From Verrucomicrobiales bacterium (GTDB lineage Bacteria; Verrucomicrobiota; Verrucomicrobiia; Verrucomicrobiales; Akkermansiaceae): DNA of 17,248 nt. The notes under the pieces were generated by a model. The model worked only from the letters and a program-made list of their open reading frames with translations, searched no databases and was not told where the DNA came from. A program made the position numbers and the translations under genes. This document shows, piece by piece, positions 8,400-15,412 of the stretch. The stretch covers positions 1 through 17,248 of the forward strand of contig DPWT01000062.1 in assembly GCA_003527555.1 (NCBI GenBank). The letters are read 5' to 3'. Positions within the stretch are counted from its first letter, which is position 1. Every line of letters begins with the position of its first letter.

Positions 8400-8418
8400 C
8401 GACCAAATGATGTGATAG
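8392..8418 (+). promoter_or_regulatory. CIRCE-like operator (perfect left half, degenerate right half)
   Basis: TTAGCACTC at 8392-8400 is identical to the left half of the CIRCE operator bound by the HrcA repressor (TTAGCACTC-N9-GAGTGCTAA). After exactly nine bases, ATGTGATAG (8410-8418) matches the right half at five of nine positions. A further inverted copy, AGTGCTA, lies just upstream at 8376-8382. The element ends 16 bases before the lipoprotein start, a plausible place for repression. True CIRCE sites are usually well conserved on both sides and control chaperone genes, so this may be chance or a different operator. Confidence 0.25.
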
Positions 8419-8434
8419 AATAACATTAATTATC

Positions 8435-8671
8435 ATGAATATGACCCGTAATTTTTTGATCTGTTTGACTTTGCTGATGCTTCCATCTTGTTCACTCATT
8501 GGTGGGCTTTTAAAATTGCCGGTCAATATCCTTAAAGGAGCGGGCAGTATCGTGGGCATCGGTCTTACTGATGCGCCGGCACAGCCGGTGACTGACGAGC
8601 AAGATAATCAGGCTTCTCAAGCTGTAAGTATTGGTACGGATACCGTGTCTAAGAAGACTCCAGTCGAATAA
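8435..8671 (+). CDS. Small predicted lipoprotein
   Basis: A 78-residue protein of unknown function. The N-terminus has a basic Arg5, a hydrophobic stretch FLICLTLLML, and a lipobox LPSC at residues 16-19, so Cys19 should be lipidated and the mature protein (about 60 residues) membrane-attached. After the Cys comes SLIGGLLKLPVNILKGAGSIVG, which is Gly/Leu-rich and could associate with a membrane, then a polar Gln/Thr/Ser-rich tail. The gene is flanked by a 222-base leader with inverted repeats (8365-8418) and converges on the superoxide dismutase gene; its TAA (8669-8671) lies at the edge of that gene's terminator. The lipobox makes a real gene likely, although it is short. Confidence 0.7.
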   Translation: MNMTRNFLICLTLLMLPSCSLIGGLLKLPVNILKGAGSIVGIGLTDAPAQPVTDEQDNQASQAVSIGTDTVSKKTPVE

Positions 8672-8703
8672 AAAACGCGGCATGCCAAATGGCAAACCGC
8701 GTT
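8670..8703 (-). terminator. Rho-independent terminator of the superoxide dismutase gene
   Basis: AACGCGG (8674-8680) pairs with CCGCGTT (8697-8703), and nested inside TGCCA (8683-8687) pairs with TGGCA (8690-8694) around an AA loop, the two stems being separated by a two-by-two internal loop. Read on the minus strand the hairpin runs into six T residues (8675-8670). It begins 20 bases after the dismutase stop. On the plus strand there is no T-run, so it should terminate the minus-strand transcript best. Confidence 0.85.
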
Positions 8704-8723
8704 GAATTGAACGTTCTAAAGGT

Positions 8724-9380
8724 CTAGCTGCATCCGCAGCCACCGCCGCAGCACTTAGAAGCGGCGAAGTTTTCTGCAACCACATCCCAGTTGACGACAT
8801 TCCAGAATGCAGCAATGTAGTCGGGGCGACGGTTCTGATAATTCAGGTAGTAAGCGTGCTCCCAGACGTCGAGTCCGAGGATTGGCTTGCATCCGCAGGC
8901 GCCAGCAAACTCGCCCATGAGTGGGTTGTCTTGGTTAGCAGTGGAGGAAACAGCAAGTGAGCCGTCCTCTTTGGTGCCGAGCCACGCCCAGCCGGAACCG
9001 AAGCGAGTAGCTGCTGCTTTGGCAAATGCCTCCTTCATGCCGTCGAGTGAGCCGAAGCTAGCATCGATGGCAGCAGCAAGGTCGCCGGACGGTGCAGAGG
9101 CACCACCGGGAGCGATGGATTTCCAGAATAGTGAGTGGTTGAAGTGACCGCCACCGTGGTTACGAACGGGGGTCTGAATGTTGGCGGGAACCTTATCGAG
9201 GTTTTGGATTAGTGCTTCCACGGAAACGCCTTGCAAGTCGTCATTGCCATCAAGCGCGCCATTTAGGCCAGCGACGTAGGCGTTGTGGTGCTTGCTGTGG
9301 TGAATCTCCATGGTGCGAGCATCGATGTGCGGCTCCAGAGCATCGTAGGCATATCCTAAATCGGGTAATTCGTGGGACAT
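8724..9380 (-). CDS. sodA: Superoxide dismutase, Mn-type, with Cys-rich tail
   Basis: Converts superoxide to oxygen and hydrogen peroxide; no signal peptide, so cytoplasmic. From ATG 9380 the protein is 218 residues. The metal ligands are His27 (EIHHSKHH), His82 (HFNHSLFW), Asp171 and His175 (DVWEHAYY). Gly78 and Gln150 ([10 protein letters not shown]) correspond to E. coli MnSOD Gly77 and Gln146, so manganese is more likely than iron, though such assignments are not absolute. Unlike typical enzymes it has Cys162 and Cys164 in GACGCKP and ends in [11 protein letters not shown]. The frame is open to ATG 9497, but the extra 39 residues do not resemble a dismutase or a signal peptide, the family N-terminus begins at MSHELPDL, and a TATAAT lies inside the extension; hence ATG 9380. 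The gene is divergent from rmuC and is followed by a clear terminator. Confidence 0.95.
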   Translation of the reverse strand: MSHELPDLGYAYDALEPHIDARTMEIHHSKHHNAYVAGLNGALDGNDDLQGVSVEALIQNLDKVPANIQTPVRNHGGGHFNHSLFWKSIAPGGASAPSGDLAAAIDASFGSLDGMKEAFAKAAATRFGSGWAWLGTKEDGSLAVSSTANQDNPLMGEFAGACGCKPILGLDVWEHAYYLNYQNRRPDYIAAFWNVVNWDVVAENFAASKCCGGGCGCS

Positions 9381-9423
9381 AGTATTTTTTCTTGGGTATG
9401 AGTTGTCATTGTTTGCAGCTAAG

Positions 9424-9429
9424 ATTATA
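9424..9429 (-). promoter_or_regulatory. Candidate -10 box for the superoxide dismutase gene
   Basis: On the minus strand these bases read TATAAT, a perfect -10 hexamer, 43 bases before ATG 9380. This would give a leader of roughly 36 bases. No good -35 box was found 16-18 bases upstream, so an activator or a different sigma factor may be involved. The position argues against the longer ATG 9497 start. Confidence 0.4.
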
Positions 9430-9520
9430 TCTGACTTGCTGATAGCGTACTTAATATGCCGTAGCACGCCATCATCGCAAGTAAAACCCTGTGTCATCTT
9501 ATCCCCTCCCGATTTAAATC

Positions 9521-11074
9521 ATGATCTCACCTGAAATTCTATCATTCGTCTACGCCGCCGTCGGACTGGTTGCCGGCATCCTTGTCACTTGTCTGATTTG
9601 TTCCACCAAACATAAGTCGCGCGCAAGTATTGATGCGGAAAAACTAATTAACGAGCAGCAACGCACCGCAGAGTTGGCGGCGGAACTCGCGCAAATGAAA
9701 ACAAAGCATGATCTCCAACTGGCATCCGAGTTGACTTTGCGTCAGACGCAGACCGAGCTAGAAGTTCGCCTTCAGGAGGAAAAAAAGGCTGCTGCAGAGA
9801 AGCAAGCATTACTAGAAAAAGCTGAAACCCGGCTCACAGATACTTTTAAGGCACTATCCGCGGAGACGCTGAAATCTACCCAAGACCAGTTTCTATCTTT
9901 AGCAAAAAACAGCCTGAAGGCGCAGCAGCAGGAGGCGAATAATGAATTGGAAAAACGCAAGGTTGCGGTTGAGTTGCTGGTTAAACCGATCTCACAAACA
10001 TTAGAAAAAGTGCAAACTCAGATCTCTGAGACTGAGAAATTGCGTGAGGGCGATAAACAAGCGCTCAGGCAGCAGATTGTTCATATCACCGAGGCAAACA
10101 TTGGATTGCAAAAAGAAACTCAAAAACTCGTCAAGGCACTGCGGCAACCTACCGGTCGAGGCCAATGGGGTGAAATGCAGCTGCGCCGTGTGGTGGAAAT
10201 GGCGGGCATGCAAGAACATTGCGATTTTGAAACACAGACAACCACTACAAGTGATGATGGAAAACGTCTGCGTCCTGACCTCGTTGTCAAACTCCCGGGT
10301 GGTCAGCATGTTGTTGTTGATTCCAAGGCGCCGATGGATGCCTACCTTGATGCCATCGAAGCGGATGATGATGCAGTGCGTGAAACTGCGCTTGCTCGTC
10401 ACGCTCAACAAGTTCGTACGCACATTCAACAACTTGGCAGTAAAAAGTATCAGCAACAATTTGATACCACGCCGGAGTTTGTCGTGCTCTTCCTCCCCAG
10501 CGAGGCATTTTTCTCCGCCGCTCTTAGCGAGGATTCGAGTTTGATTGAGAAGGGTGTTGATCAAAACGTTATCCTTGCCACACCAACCACATTGATCGCC
10601 TTATTGCGTGCTGTTGCATTTGGTTGGAGGCAAGAAGCGTTGGCGCAGAATGCACGTGAAATTTCTGCGTTGGGTAAAACACTCTATGAACGCTTGGGCA
10701 CTTTCGCGAGCCACCTAACTAAGGTGGGTAAAAACTTGGAAACTACTGTTAAAAATTACAATAGTGCGGTTGGTTCCTTCGAAAGATCGGTCATTCCGGG
10801 CGCCAGAAAATTCCCCGAGCTTGGGGCTGTATCTGAAGATACAAAGCTCTCTGAACTTGGTGCCGCTGAGGCTGTTCCGCGGCAGCTTCATGCTGATTTG
10901 CCAGCCCCCGTTGAGGAGATCATCCCCGCAGGTGGCGAATTTGCCATCACCGATACGGACGACCCTAAAAACGATGCTGATGCTTTTGGCTTTGAAGGTT
11001 TTACAGATCCAGAACCCGAGGGAAAACCCGATACTCAATCCGCCGCCGACGATTTAAGATCTGCCTTTGAGTAG
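9521..11074 (+). CDS. rmuC: DNA recombination protein RmuC
   Basis: RmuC homologues limit rearrangement at inverted repeats and carry a nuclease-like domain; the exact reaction is uncertain. The 517-residue protein has one N-terminal membrane segment (about 5-27), a long coiled coil rich in Glu, Lys, Gln and Ala (about 35-205), and the RmuC domain (about 207-430). In that domain GRGQWGE (212-218), RPDLVV (Asp253) and VVVDSKAPMDAYL (Asp267, Lys269) are the conserved motifs of the proposed PD-(D/E)XK-like fold, followed by FVVLFLPSEAFF and ATPTTLIALLRAVAFGWRQE. After the domain is an acidic, Pro-rich tail of about 65 residues. ATG 9521 has no visible Shine-Dalgarno sequence, but the membrane segment starts right after it. 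The gene is divergent from the dismutase gene and 65 bases ahead of the flippase-like gene. Confidence 0.93.
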   Translation: MISPEILSFVYAAVGLVAGILVTCLICSTKHKSRASIDAEKLINEQQRTAELAAELAQMKTKHDLQLASELTLRQTQTELEVRLQEEKKAAAEKQALLEKAETRLTDTFKALSAETLKSTQDQFLSLAKNSLKAQQQEANNELEKRKVAVELLVKPISQTLEKVQTQISETEKLREGDKQALRQQIVHITEANIGLQKETQKLVKALRQPTGRGQWGEMQLRRVVEMAGMQEHCDFETQTTTTSDDGKRLRPDLVVKLPGGQHVVVDSKAPMDAYLDAIEADDDAVRETALARHAQQVRTHIQQLGSKKYQQQFDTTPEFVVLFLPSEAFFSAALSEDSSLIEKGVDQNVILATPTTLIALLRAVAFGWRQEALAQNAREISALGKTLYERLGTFASHLTKVGKNLETTVKNYNSAVGSFERSVIPGARKFPELGAVSEDTKLSELGAAEAVPRQLHADLPAPVEEIIPAGGEFAITDTDDPKNDADAFGFEGFTDPEPEGKPDTQSAADDLRSAFE

Positions 11075-11139
11075 GCAGCATGAACTTGTTTTCTGTCTGG
11101 GTAGTCTATTTTAAATTACTACTATTTGAGTAAGAAAAT

Positions 11140-12159
11140 ATGTCGCCAAAAACTAACACCCGAAGTCGCCGTATGGCGGTTTTTCTGAGTATCGTAATTA
11201 GTGTCGCGATTCTCATTGCTCTGGGTCTGAGACTCGATTGGAAAATTTTTGTTACTGAGTTTGGCAAAGTAAGATGGGTATATGTTCCGTTGCTGATCGG
11301 GATCACGCTACTGACATTCTGGATCAGAGCAATCCGTTGGCGGCACCTAATTCCATCCGGCGAAAACGTATCACGCATTTCTTTATTTGAAGCAACCATG
11401 GTCGGATTCACTGCGACATTTGTTTTGCCGTTACGCGTTGGAGAAATCGTTCGTCCGTGGGTCTTGAGTAGATGGCAACCAGTCAAGTTCTCAGTTGGAC
11501 TTGCAAGTGTGGTAATTGAACGCGCCTTTGATGCACTGACATTAATTGGTTTGTTGGGTGTGACGATTAGCCAGTTTGGATCGGTTCCACCTCTGGTATC
11601 TGCTGGTGCTAAGGTCATGGCTATTCTCGCTGTTGCGGTCCTTGTGGTCATGATTGCCGCATATCTTGGCTCAAGTCAGCTGATCCGACTGGGTGAGCGG
11701 ATGATCGTTGCCCTGCTTGGAAAAAAATTCCCTGTTTTGGCAAAAAAGCTGGTGGATATGGTAGAGGATTTTCTTGTTGGACTACGCGGCATTTCTAGTG
11801 CCAGAGACCTTATCTGGTCGGTTCTGTGGTCGGTGACTCTGTGGGCGCTTCTAGTAGCACTCTATCAGGTTGGCTTATGGAGTTTCGGTATCACACCATC
11901 TTGGTGGGTTGGCGTTACAGTCTGTGTGATGATCGCGCTGACGGTGGCGGCACCTGGCGCTCCGGGATTTGTCGGCACCTTCCAACTTGGCTGTGTGTTT
12001 GCGTTGACCATCTTTGGTCATACCGAGGAACTTGCTGTGGCATACTCGATTGTCTTACATGCCCTGCAAATGATTACCGTGGTTGTTTTGGGGTTTCTTA
12101 TCTTAAACCGGCGTGGCCTGCATATCGCAGATGTGGCGAAGGACGCTAGTTCGGGCTAA
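11140..12159 (+). CDS. UPF0104 / TIGR00374 flippase-like membrane protein
   Basis: A 339-residue integral membrane protein of the family that includes the membrane half of lysylphosphatidylglycerol synthase and the C-terminal half of the archaeal glycosyltransferase AglD. Hydrophobic segments lie at about 13-30, 46-64, 82-98, 122-144, 157-175, 224-245, 254-270 and 283-320, giving some seven or eight spans. Family motifs seen are FWIRAIRWRHLIP, LPLRVGEIVRPWVL (Arg99, Gly101, Glu102, Arg105), VIERAFDALTL (Glu127, Arg128) and APGAPGFVGTFQLG. There is no soluble aminoacyl-transferase domain, so it is not a complete MprF. A role in moving a lipid-linked sugar or lipid across the membrane is inferred from the family. 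It follows rmuC at 65 bases with AAGAAA just before the ATG, and its end overlaps the end of the ApbE-family gene by 14 bases. Confidence 0.85.
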   Translation: MSPKTNTRSRRMAVFLSIVISVAILIALGLRLDWKIFVTEFGKVRWVYVPLLIGITLLTFWIRAIRWRHLIPSGENVSRISLFEATMVGFTATFVLPLRVGEIVRPWVLSRWQPVKFSVGLASVVIERAFDALTLIGLLGVTISQFGSVPPLVSAGAKVMAILAVAVLVVMIAAYLGSSQLIRLGERMIVALLGKKFPVLAKKLVDMVEDFLVGLRGISSARDLIWSVLWSVTLWALLVALYQVGLWSFGITPSWWVGVTVCVMIALTVAAPGAPGFVGTFQLGCVFALTIFGHTEELAVAYSIVLHALQMITVVVLGFLILNRRGLHIADVAKDASSG

Positions 12160-13003
12160 TCGTATGTAAAAAGCCATCACGCTCGACGAATACAGCGCTT
12201 AACTTCCGATCTTCGGATGGAGCGAGATTGATTTCATCCGGCGTCATCAGCGTCAGCGCTGTGGACCAAGCGTCTGAAAAAGCGGCTGACTCACTACGTG
12301 CCCAGATTCTTGTCGGAGCATCATCTGAAAGGCCCCGGTTGGTATCGGCGCTCACAATGTGGTTTCCCTGAATGGTGGTTCCGGAGGAACTGAGTGCTTC
12401 GTTATTGAGATCAACCCGTAAAGAATCGTTTACACCTGCGAGATCGATTGGCCAACTGTGATCACCGATCGCAAGGTGAGTGCTGGCACCGGCAGAGAGC
12501 AGGGCTCCATCGATGTCCCAATCTTTCAAATACAGAGCCAGCTGATCGAGAGTGAAACCTTTTCCGATACCGCCGAGATCGATCACGCGGCCTGGTTCCA
12601 CACAGGTCACCGCTGCCGTGTCGGGATGAATACTCAGCTGACCGGCAAGGTCTGGCATGGCCCCGTCTTGTTCGGTCTTGCGGTGCTCAATCATCGTTCC
12701 AAGTGTGGGATTAAATAGCCCACCAGTGTGAATGGACGCTTCCATTGCCTGCAGCAGACATTCGTGAGCCTCCTCACTGATGTGCAGAGTTTCGCCTGCC
12801 TGCATGTGATTGATTCGGAAAATATCACCGCCGTCGTGGTATCGGCTGAGTTTCCGTTCTAGTTCGTCTATCCGTTCGATGCATTCGCAAGCTAGACTGC
12901 GTAGAAGTTGCGTGTCATCACCAGACAAGCGAAGGTGATACGTCGTCTTCATCGCCTCATGATCAACGGCGTGATGAGTAGGGAATAATGTTTTCTCAGG
13001 CAT
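12146..13003 (-). CDS. ApbE-family (FAD:protein FMN transferase-like), divergent
   Basis: ApbE proteins attach FMN to Thr residues of target proteins such as Na+-NQR and RNF subunits. Numbered from ATG 13003 (285 residues), the family pattern is visible: AMKTTYHL (usually AMGTTY), GLFNPTLG, VIDLGGIGKGFTLD (141-153), GALLSAGASTHLAIG, SSSGTTIQGNHIVSA and FSDAWSTAL (about 242-250, metal-binding Asp-Ala...Ser-Thr). Differences are notable: the usual HI.DP.TG reads HIVSADTNRG, and there is no signal peptide or lipobox, although many ApbE enzymes are periplasmic lipoproteins. ATG 13003 follows the stop of the upstream gene by two bases, which suggests coupled translation; ATG 13024, overlapping that gene by 19 bases, is the alternative. 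No FMN-acceptor protein is in the window, so the partner and even the activity are uncertain. Confidence 0.8.
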   Translation of the reverse strand: MPEKTLFPTHHAVDHEAMKTTYHLRLSGDDTQLLRSLACECIERIDELERKLSRYHDGGDIFRINHMQAGETLHISEEAHECLLQAMEASIHTGGLFNPTLGTMIEHRKTEQDGAMPDLAGQLSIHPDTAAVTCVEPGRVIDLGGIGKGFTLDQLALYLKDWDIDGALLSAGASTHLAIGDHSWPIDLAGVNDSLRVDLNNEALSSSGTTIQGNHIVSADTNRGLSDDAPTRIWARSESAAFSDAWSTALTLMTPDEINLAPSEDRKLSAVFVERDGFLHTISPN

Positions 13004-13005
13004 CG

Positions 13006-14538
13006 TTACTCGGCAGTCATCCATTTATTCCAGTGGTCTTTACGCAAATACATCATCACCGGCACATTTCTTCGGAGCGTGCGAGTTAAAGCAACATGGC
13101 TGTCCTTCAGTAAGACGCTAACCTCATCCTCGGTTTCCATCATCGCAAAAACTACTGGGCACTGTTTGATCGCCGGATCAGCATCGCGCCAATAGCCGAT
13201 TGCTTGGTAGTCGCGCAGATACCAAGGTAGTGGCCAGTATTCGCTGCCAACCACGCCGATCGGTTCTAGCGATCGTGTTGGCATCACCTCAGACATTTGT
13301 GCGAGCCATTCCCGCGCTGACTCGATATTGCGGCTTGTCGGTGTGTAGGCATAGGGGTTTCGGGGATCGGTCTCAAACCTTCCTGTTGCGAATTTTGCCA
13401 GCCGATGCTGTTGAAAAATCACACCACCTAACAATAATATCGCAATCGCTTGGGCCGGCATTTTCCAGCTGGTTACCCCCCGCACACTCAATCCTGCAAG
13501 CAGACAGACGTGTGCCCATGGTAGGCACATCAGCCACGGTGTTTTGTAACTAATCATGCTATAAATTAGCAGGTGAAAAACTGCGGAGTAGGCGACAAAC
13601 CTCACCGTATTCTCAAGTATGGCATTTTTTGTGCTCGGCAAGAAACTTCTCCCGACTGAGACCACAGCAAGCAGGAAAACAAATCCCTCGTGCCACCAGA
13701 TACCTCCTTTAGTCGGCACGATCATCATATTAAAGTAGTAGCCAAACGGCTTGTCGTGCCCCGCAGTTGTCTTGTAGACAAAAAACGTTTTCACCGCATC
13801 CCACACGCCGCCAAGATTCGTCAGCCCGTCTGAGTAAAACCATCCGGCGCTGAGCGTTCCGCCGACAACAAATGACGCGACGGAGATGCGGTAACTTTTC
13901 CAGTCGATCAGTAATGCCATGCTGGCACGCCAATTACACAGGGCGATGATACCAGCCGCTGCTGACCAGGCGATGATACTGATGGCGAAGGTTTCCTTGG
14001 TAGCAAACATCAGGCCGATAACAAAACCGATGGTTCCGAACTTGAAGATCCGTGACTTAAACCTAACAAAAAATAAGATCACGGCAAGTAAGCCAAGCAT
14101 CGCAAGCATCATTTCGTGGATAAACATGCGGCTGTAGTAGGCGAGCAGTGGAGATGTCGCCAACAGCACGGCGGCGGCAAGCACCGGAATATCACCGAAT
14201 CGCTTGCGCCAGAGAAAGGGCACAGCTACCAGCAACATGCCGGAGATAACTGGAACCAGACGCAGGCTGTGTTTAGTCATCCGTTGCCAGCTGGATTCAT
14301 CTTTGATCCGACAAACTGTGGCGGCGGCGGAGCTGAGAAGCGGCCCGTGGTTATGCACTGGGTTAAACTGATAATAATTACGCTTGGGATTGACGCGGAT
14401 TTCGGTAATACGCGCCCCGGTGGCTTCATCGAAGTGAAACGCCCGCTTTTCAAGGTTATCGATGCGCAACATCGTGGCCAGTGACAACACACATGCCCAA
14501 CAAAGAATAAGCCAGACTTTACTTGCGCAAATTTCCAT
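13006..14538 (-). CDS. Agl23-like GT-C membrane glycosyltransferase
   Basis: A 510-residue polytopic membrane protein that resembles the TIGR03663 family (named after archaeal Agl23) within the dolichyl-phosphate-mannose--protein mannosyltransferase (GT-C) superfamily. Such enzymes take a sugar from a polyprenyl phosphate outside the membrane. After the first span (about 8-25) comes FHFDEATGARI with Asp37-Glu38, the position of the catalytic acidic pair in GT-C enzymes, then FNPVHNHGPLL, LAYYSRMFIHEMMLA and YKTPWLMCLPWAH, all in the order expected. About ten hydrophobic segments fill residues 8-390; the last 120 residues are soluble. It lies back to back with a GT2 gene across 34 bases and is followed within two bases by the ApbE-family gene. 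Acceptor and sugar are unknown. Family placement is from remembered motif patterns. Confidence 0.78.
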   Translation of the reverse strand: MEICASKVWLILCWACVLSLATMLRIDNLEKRAFHFDEATGARITEIRVNPKRNYYQFNPVHNHGPLLSSAAATVCRIKDESSWQRMTKHSLRLVPVISGMLLVAVPFLWRKRFGDIPVLAAAVLLATSPLLAYYSRMFIHEMMLAMLGLLAVILFFVRFKSRIFKFGTIGFVIGLMFATKETFAISIIAWSAAAGIIALCNWRASMALLIDWKSYRISVASFVVGGTLSAGWFYSDGLTNLGGVWDAVKTFFVYKTTAGHDKPFGYYFNMMIVPTKGGIWWHEGFVFLLAVVSVGRSFLPSTKNAILENTVRFVAYSAVFHLLIYSMISYKTPWLMCLPWAHVCLLAGLSVRGVTSWKMPAQAIAILLLGGVIFQQHRLAKFATGRFETDPRNPYAYTPTSRNIESAREWLAQMSEVMPTRSLEPIGVVGSEYWPLPWYLRDYQAIGYWRDADPAIKQCPVVFAMMETEDEVSVLLKDSHVALTRTLRRNVPVMMYLRKDHWNKWMTAE

Positions 14539-14552
14539 TAGTTGAAAGAATA

Positions 14553-14572
14553 GTAAACAAGCACGTGTTTAC
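14553..14572. promoter_or_regulatory. 20-base dyad in the divergent glycosyltransferase promoter region
   Basis: GTAAACA (14553-14559) is repeated inverted as TGTTTAC (14566-14572) with six bases between. The dyad takes up more than half of the 34-base gap between two divergent genes and abuts the GT2 ATG at 14573. It could be an operator for both genes, or a hairpin at the GT2 mRNA 5' end. No known regulator is recognised. Confidence 0.45.
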
Positions 14573-15352
14573 ATGCCAATGCTGGAAAAGGAAGATCAAA
14601 GCAAAGATAACATCGAAGGAACAATTCTTTTGGTGACACCGGTCTGGAAGGATTCCAGCAGGCTGGCGGTGTTTGGCAGGGAGCTCGCTAACCACCTTGC
14701 GGGATGTGAATACAATCTGGAGTGGATGATTGCCGACGACGGCTCAGGATCTGATGAATGTAACCGACTTACATTGCTACATGACGAACTGAAAGAAACG
14801 TATCCGAATATGAGCCTTCACTTTGCAGACGCACACTGTGGCAAGGGTTCTGTGGTGCGAGAAGCATGGGCGCAGCGACTCGATGCCAACTGGTATGTCT
14901 TTGTCGATGCTGACGGTAGCCTCCCGCCGGCCGAGCTGACGCGAGTCCTTGATGCTGGGCTGATAAGTAACAAAACTATCATGCCAATTCGCAAGCGCAC
15001 CGAGCATACACATGTTGATTTGACTCTACCACGCCGTGTGTTTCACAAGCTCTTTATTCTAGCGGTGCGATTGATCGTGGCGGTGCGCTGTGCAGATCCA
15101 CAGTGCGGAGCCAAGATGCTCAAAGGAGATGATTACCGTATGGTGGCGACATCGCTAGTTGAAGTAGGCCTCGCATTTGATACCGAATTGCTTACGGCCC
15201 TATCGGATAACGACATTGCATGGAAGGAAATGCCAGTCACTTGGATCGAACGTGACGGCGGCAAGGTCAAACCCATGCGCGATGCTTGGGGGATGCTTGC
15301 TGCTCTGTGGAATATCCGTCAACGCCAACGGGCAGGAAAATTTAAGATCTAG
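14573..15352 (+). CDS. Family 2 glycosyltransferase, DPM1/ALG5-like
   Basis: A GT-A fold, family 2 glycosyltransferase of 259 residues, most like the enzymes that put glucose or mannose on a polyprenyl phosphate. Seen: ILLVTPVWKDSSR (18-30), IADDGSGSDE with Asp55-Asp56 for nucleotide binding, CGKGSVVREAW (89-99), VFVDADGSLPP with the metal-binding DXD at 112-114, RRVFHKLF, CADPQCGAKMLKG (173-184), and FDTELL followed by EMPVTWIERDGGKV. These follow the order of ALG5-like proteins. There is no C-terminal membrane region, so it is probably cytoplasmic or peripheral. The start may be ATG 14573 or 14579; neither has a Shine-Dalgarno sequence, and a palindrome adjoins the first. It is divergent from the Agl23-like gene, and could make its polyprenyl-phosphate-sugar donor. 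Confidence 0.85.
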   Translation: MPMLEKEDQSKDNIEGTILLVTPVWKDSSRLAVFGRELANHLAGCEYNLEWMIADDGSGSDECNRLTLLHDELKETYPNMSLHFADAHCGKGSVVREAWAQRLDANWYVFVDADGSLPPAELTRVLDAGLISNKTIMPIRKRTEHTHVDLTLPRRVFHKLFILAVRLIVAVRCADPQCGAKMLKGDDYRMVATSLVEVGLAFDTELLTALSDNDIAWKEMPVTWIERDGGKVKPMRDAWGMLAALWNIRQRQRAGKFKI

Positions 15353-15354
15353 CC

Positions 15355-15389
15355 AAAAAAAAACCGGATTCTGCAGAGGCAGAATCCGG
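15355..15389 (-). terminator. Strong Rho-independent terminator of the discoidin lipoprotein gene
   Basis: CCGGATTCTGC (15364-15374) and GCAGAATCCGG (15379-15389) form a perfect 11-base-pair stem with an AGAG loop. On the minus strand nine T residues follow (15363-15355). It lies between the converging GT2 and discoidin genes, 24 bases after the latter's stop. The plus-strand side has only a short, mixed T region, so it is expected to work mainly for the minus-strand operon. Confidence 0.92.
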
Positions 15390-15412
15390 GGTTAATTAAA
15401 AATACAAGTCAG

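Noticed and set aside
9381..9497. A 39-residue N-terminal extension of the superoxide dismutase from ATG 9497, with a purine-rich sequence before it
   Set aside because: The extension is unlike the family or any signal peptide, the standard N-terminus starts at ATG 9380, and a perfect TATAAT lies inside the extension.
10001..10564. 187-codon open frame on the minus strand inside rmuC
   Set aside because: It is antisense to the conserved RmuC domain, and its product shows no recognisable motif or family pattern.
11106..11651. 181-codon open frame on the minus strand opposite the flippase-like gene
   Set aside because: It mirrors a strongly family-like plus-strand membrane protein, and its own product is Thr/Asn-rich without a recognisable fold.
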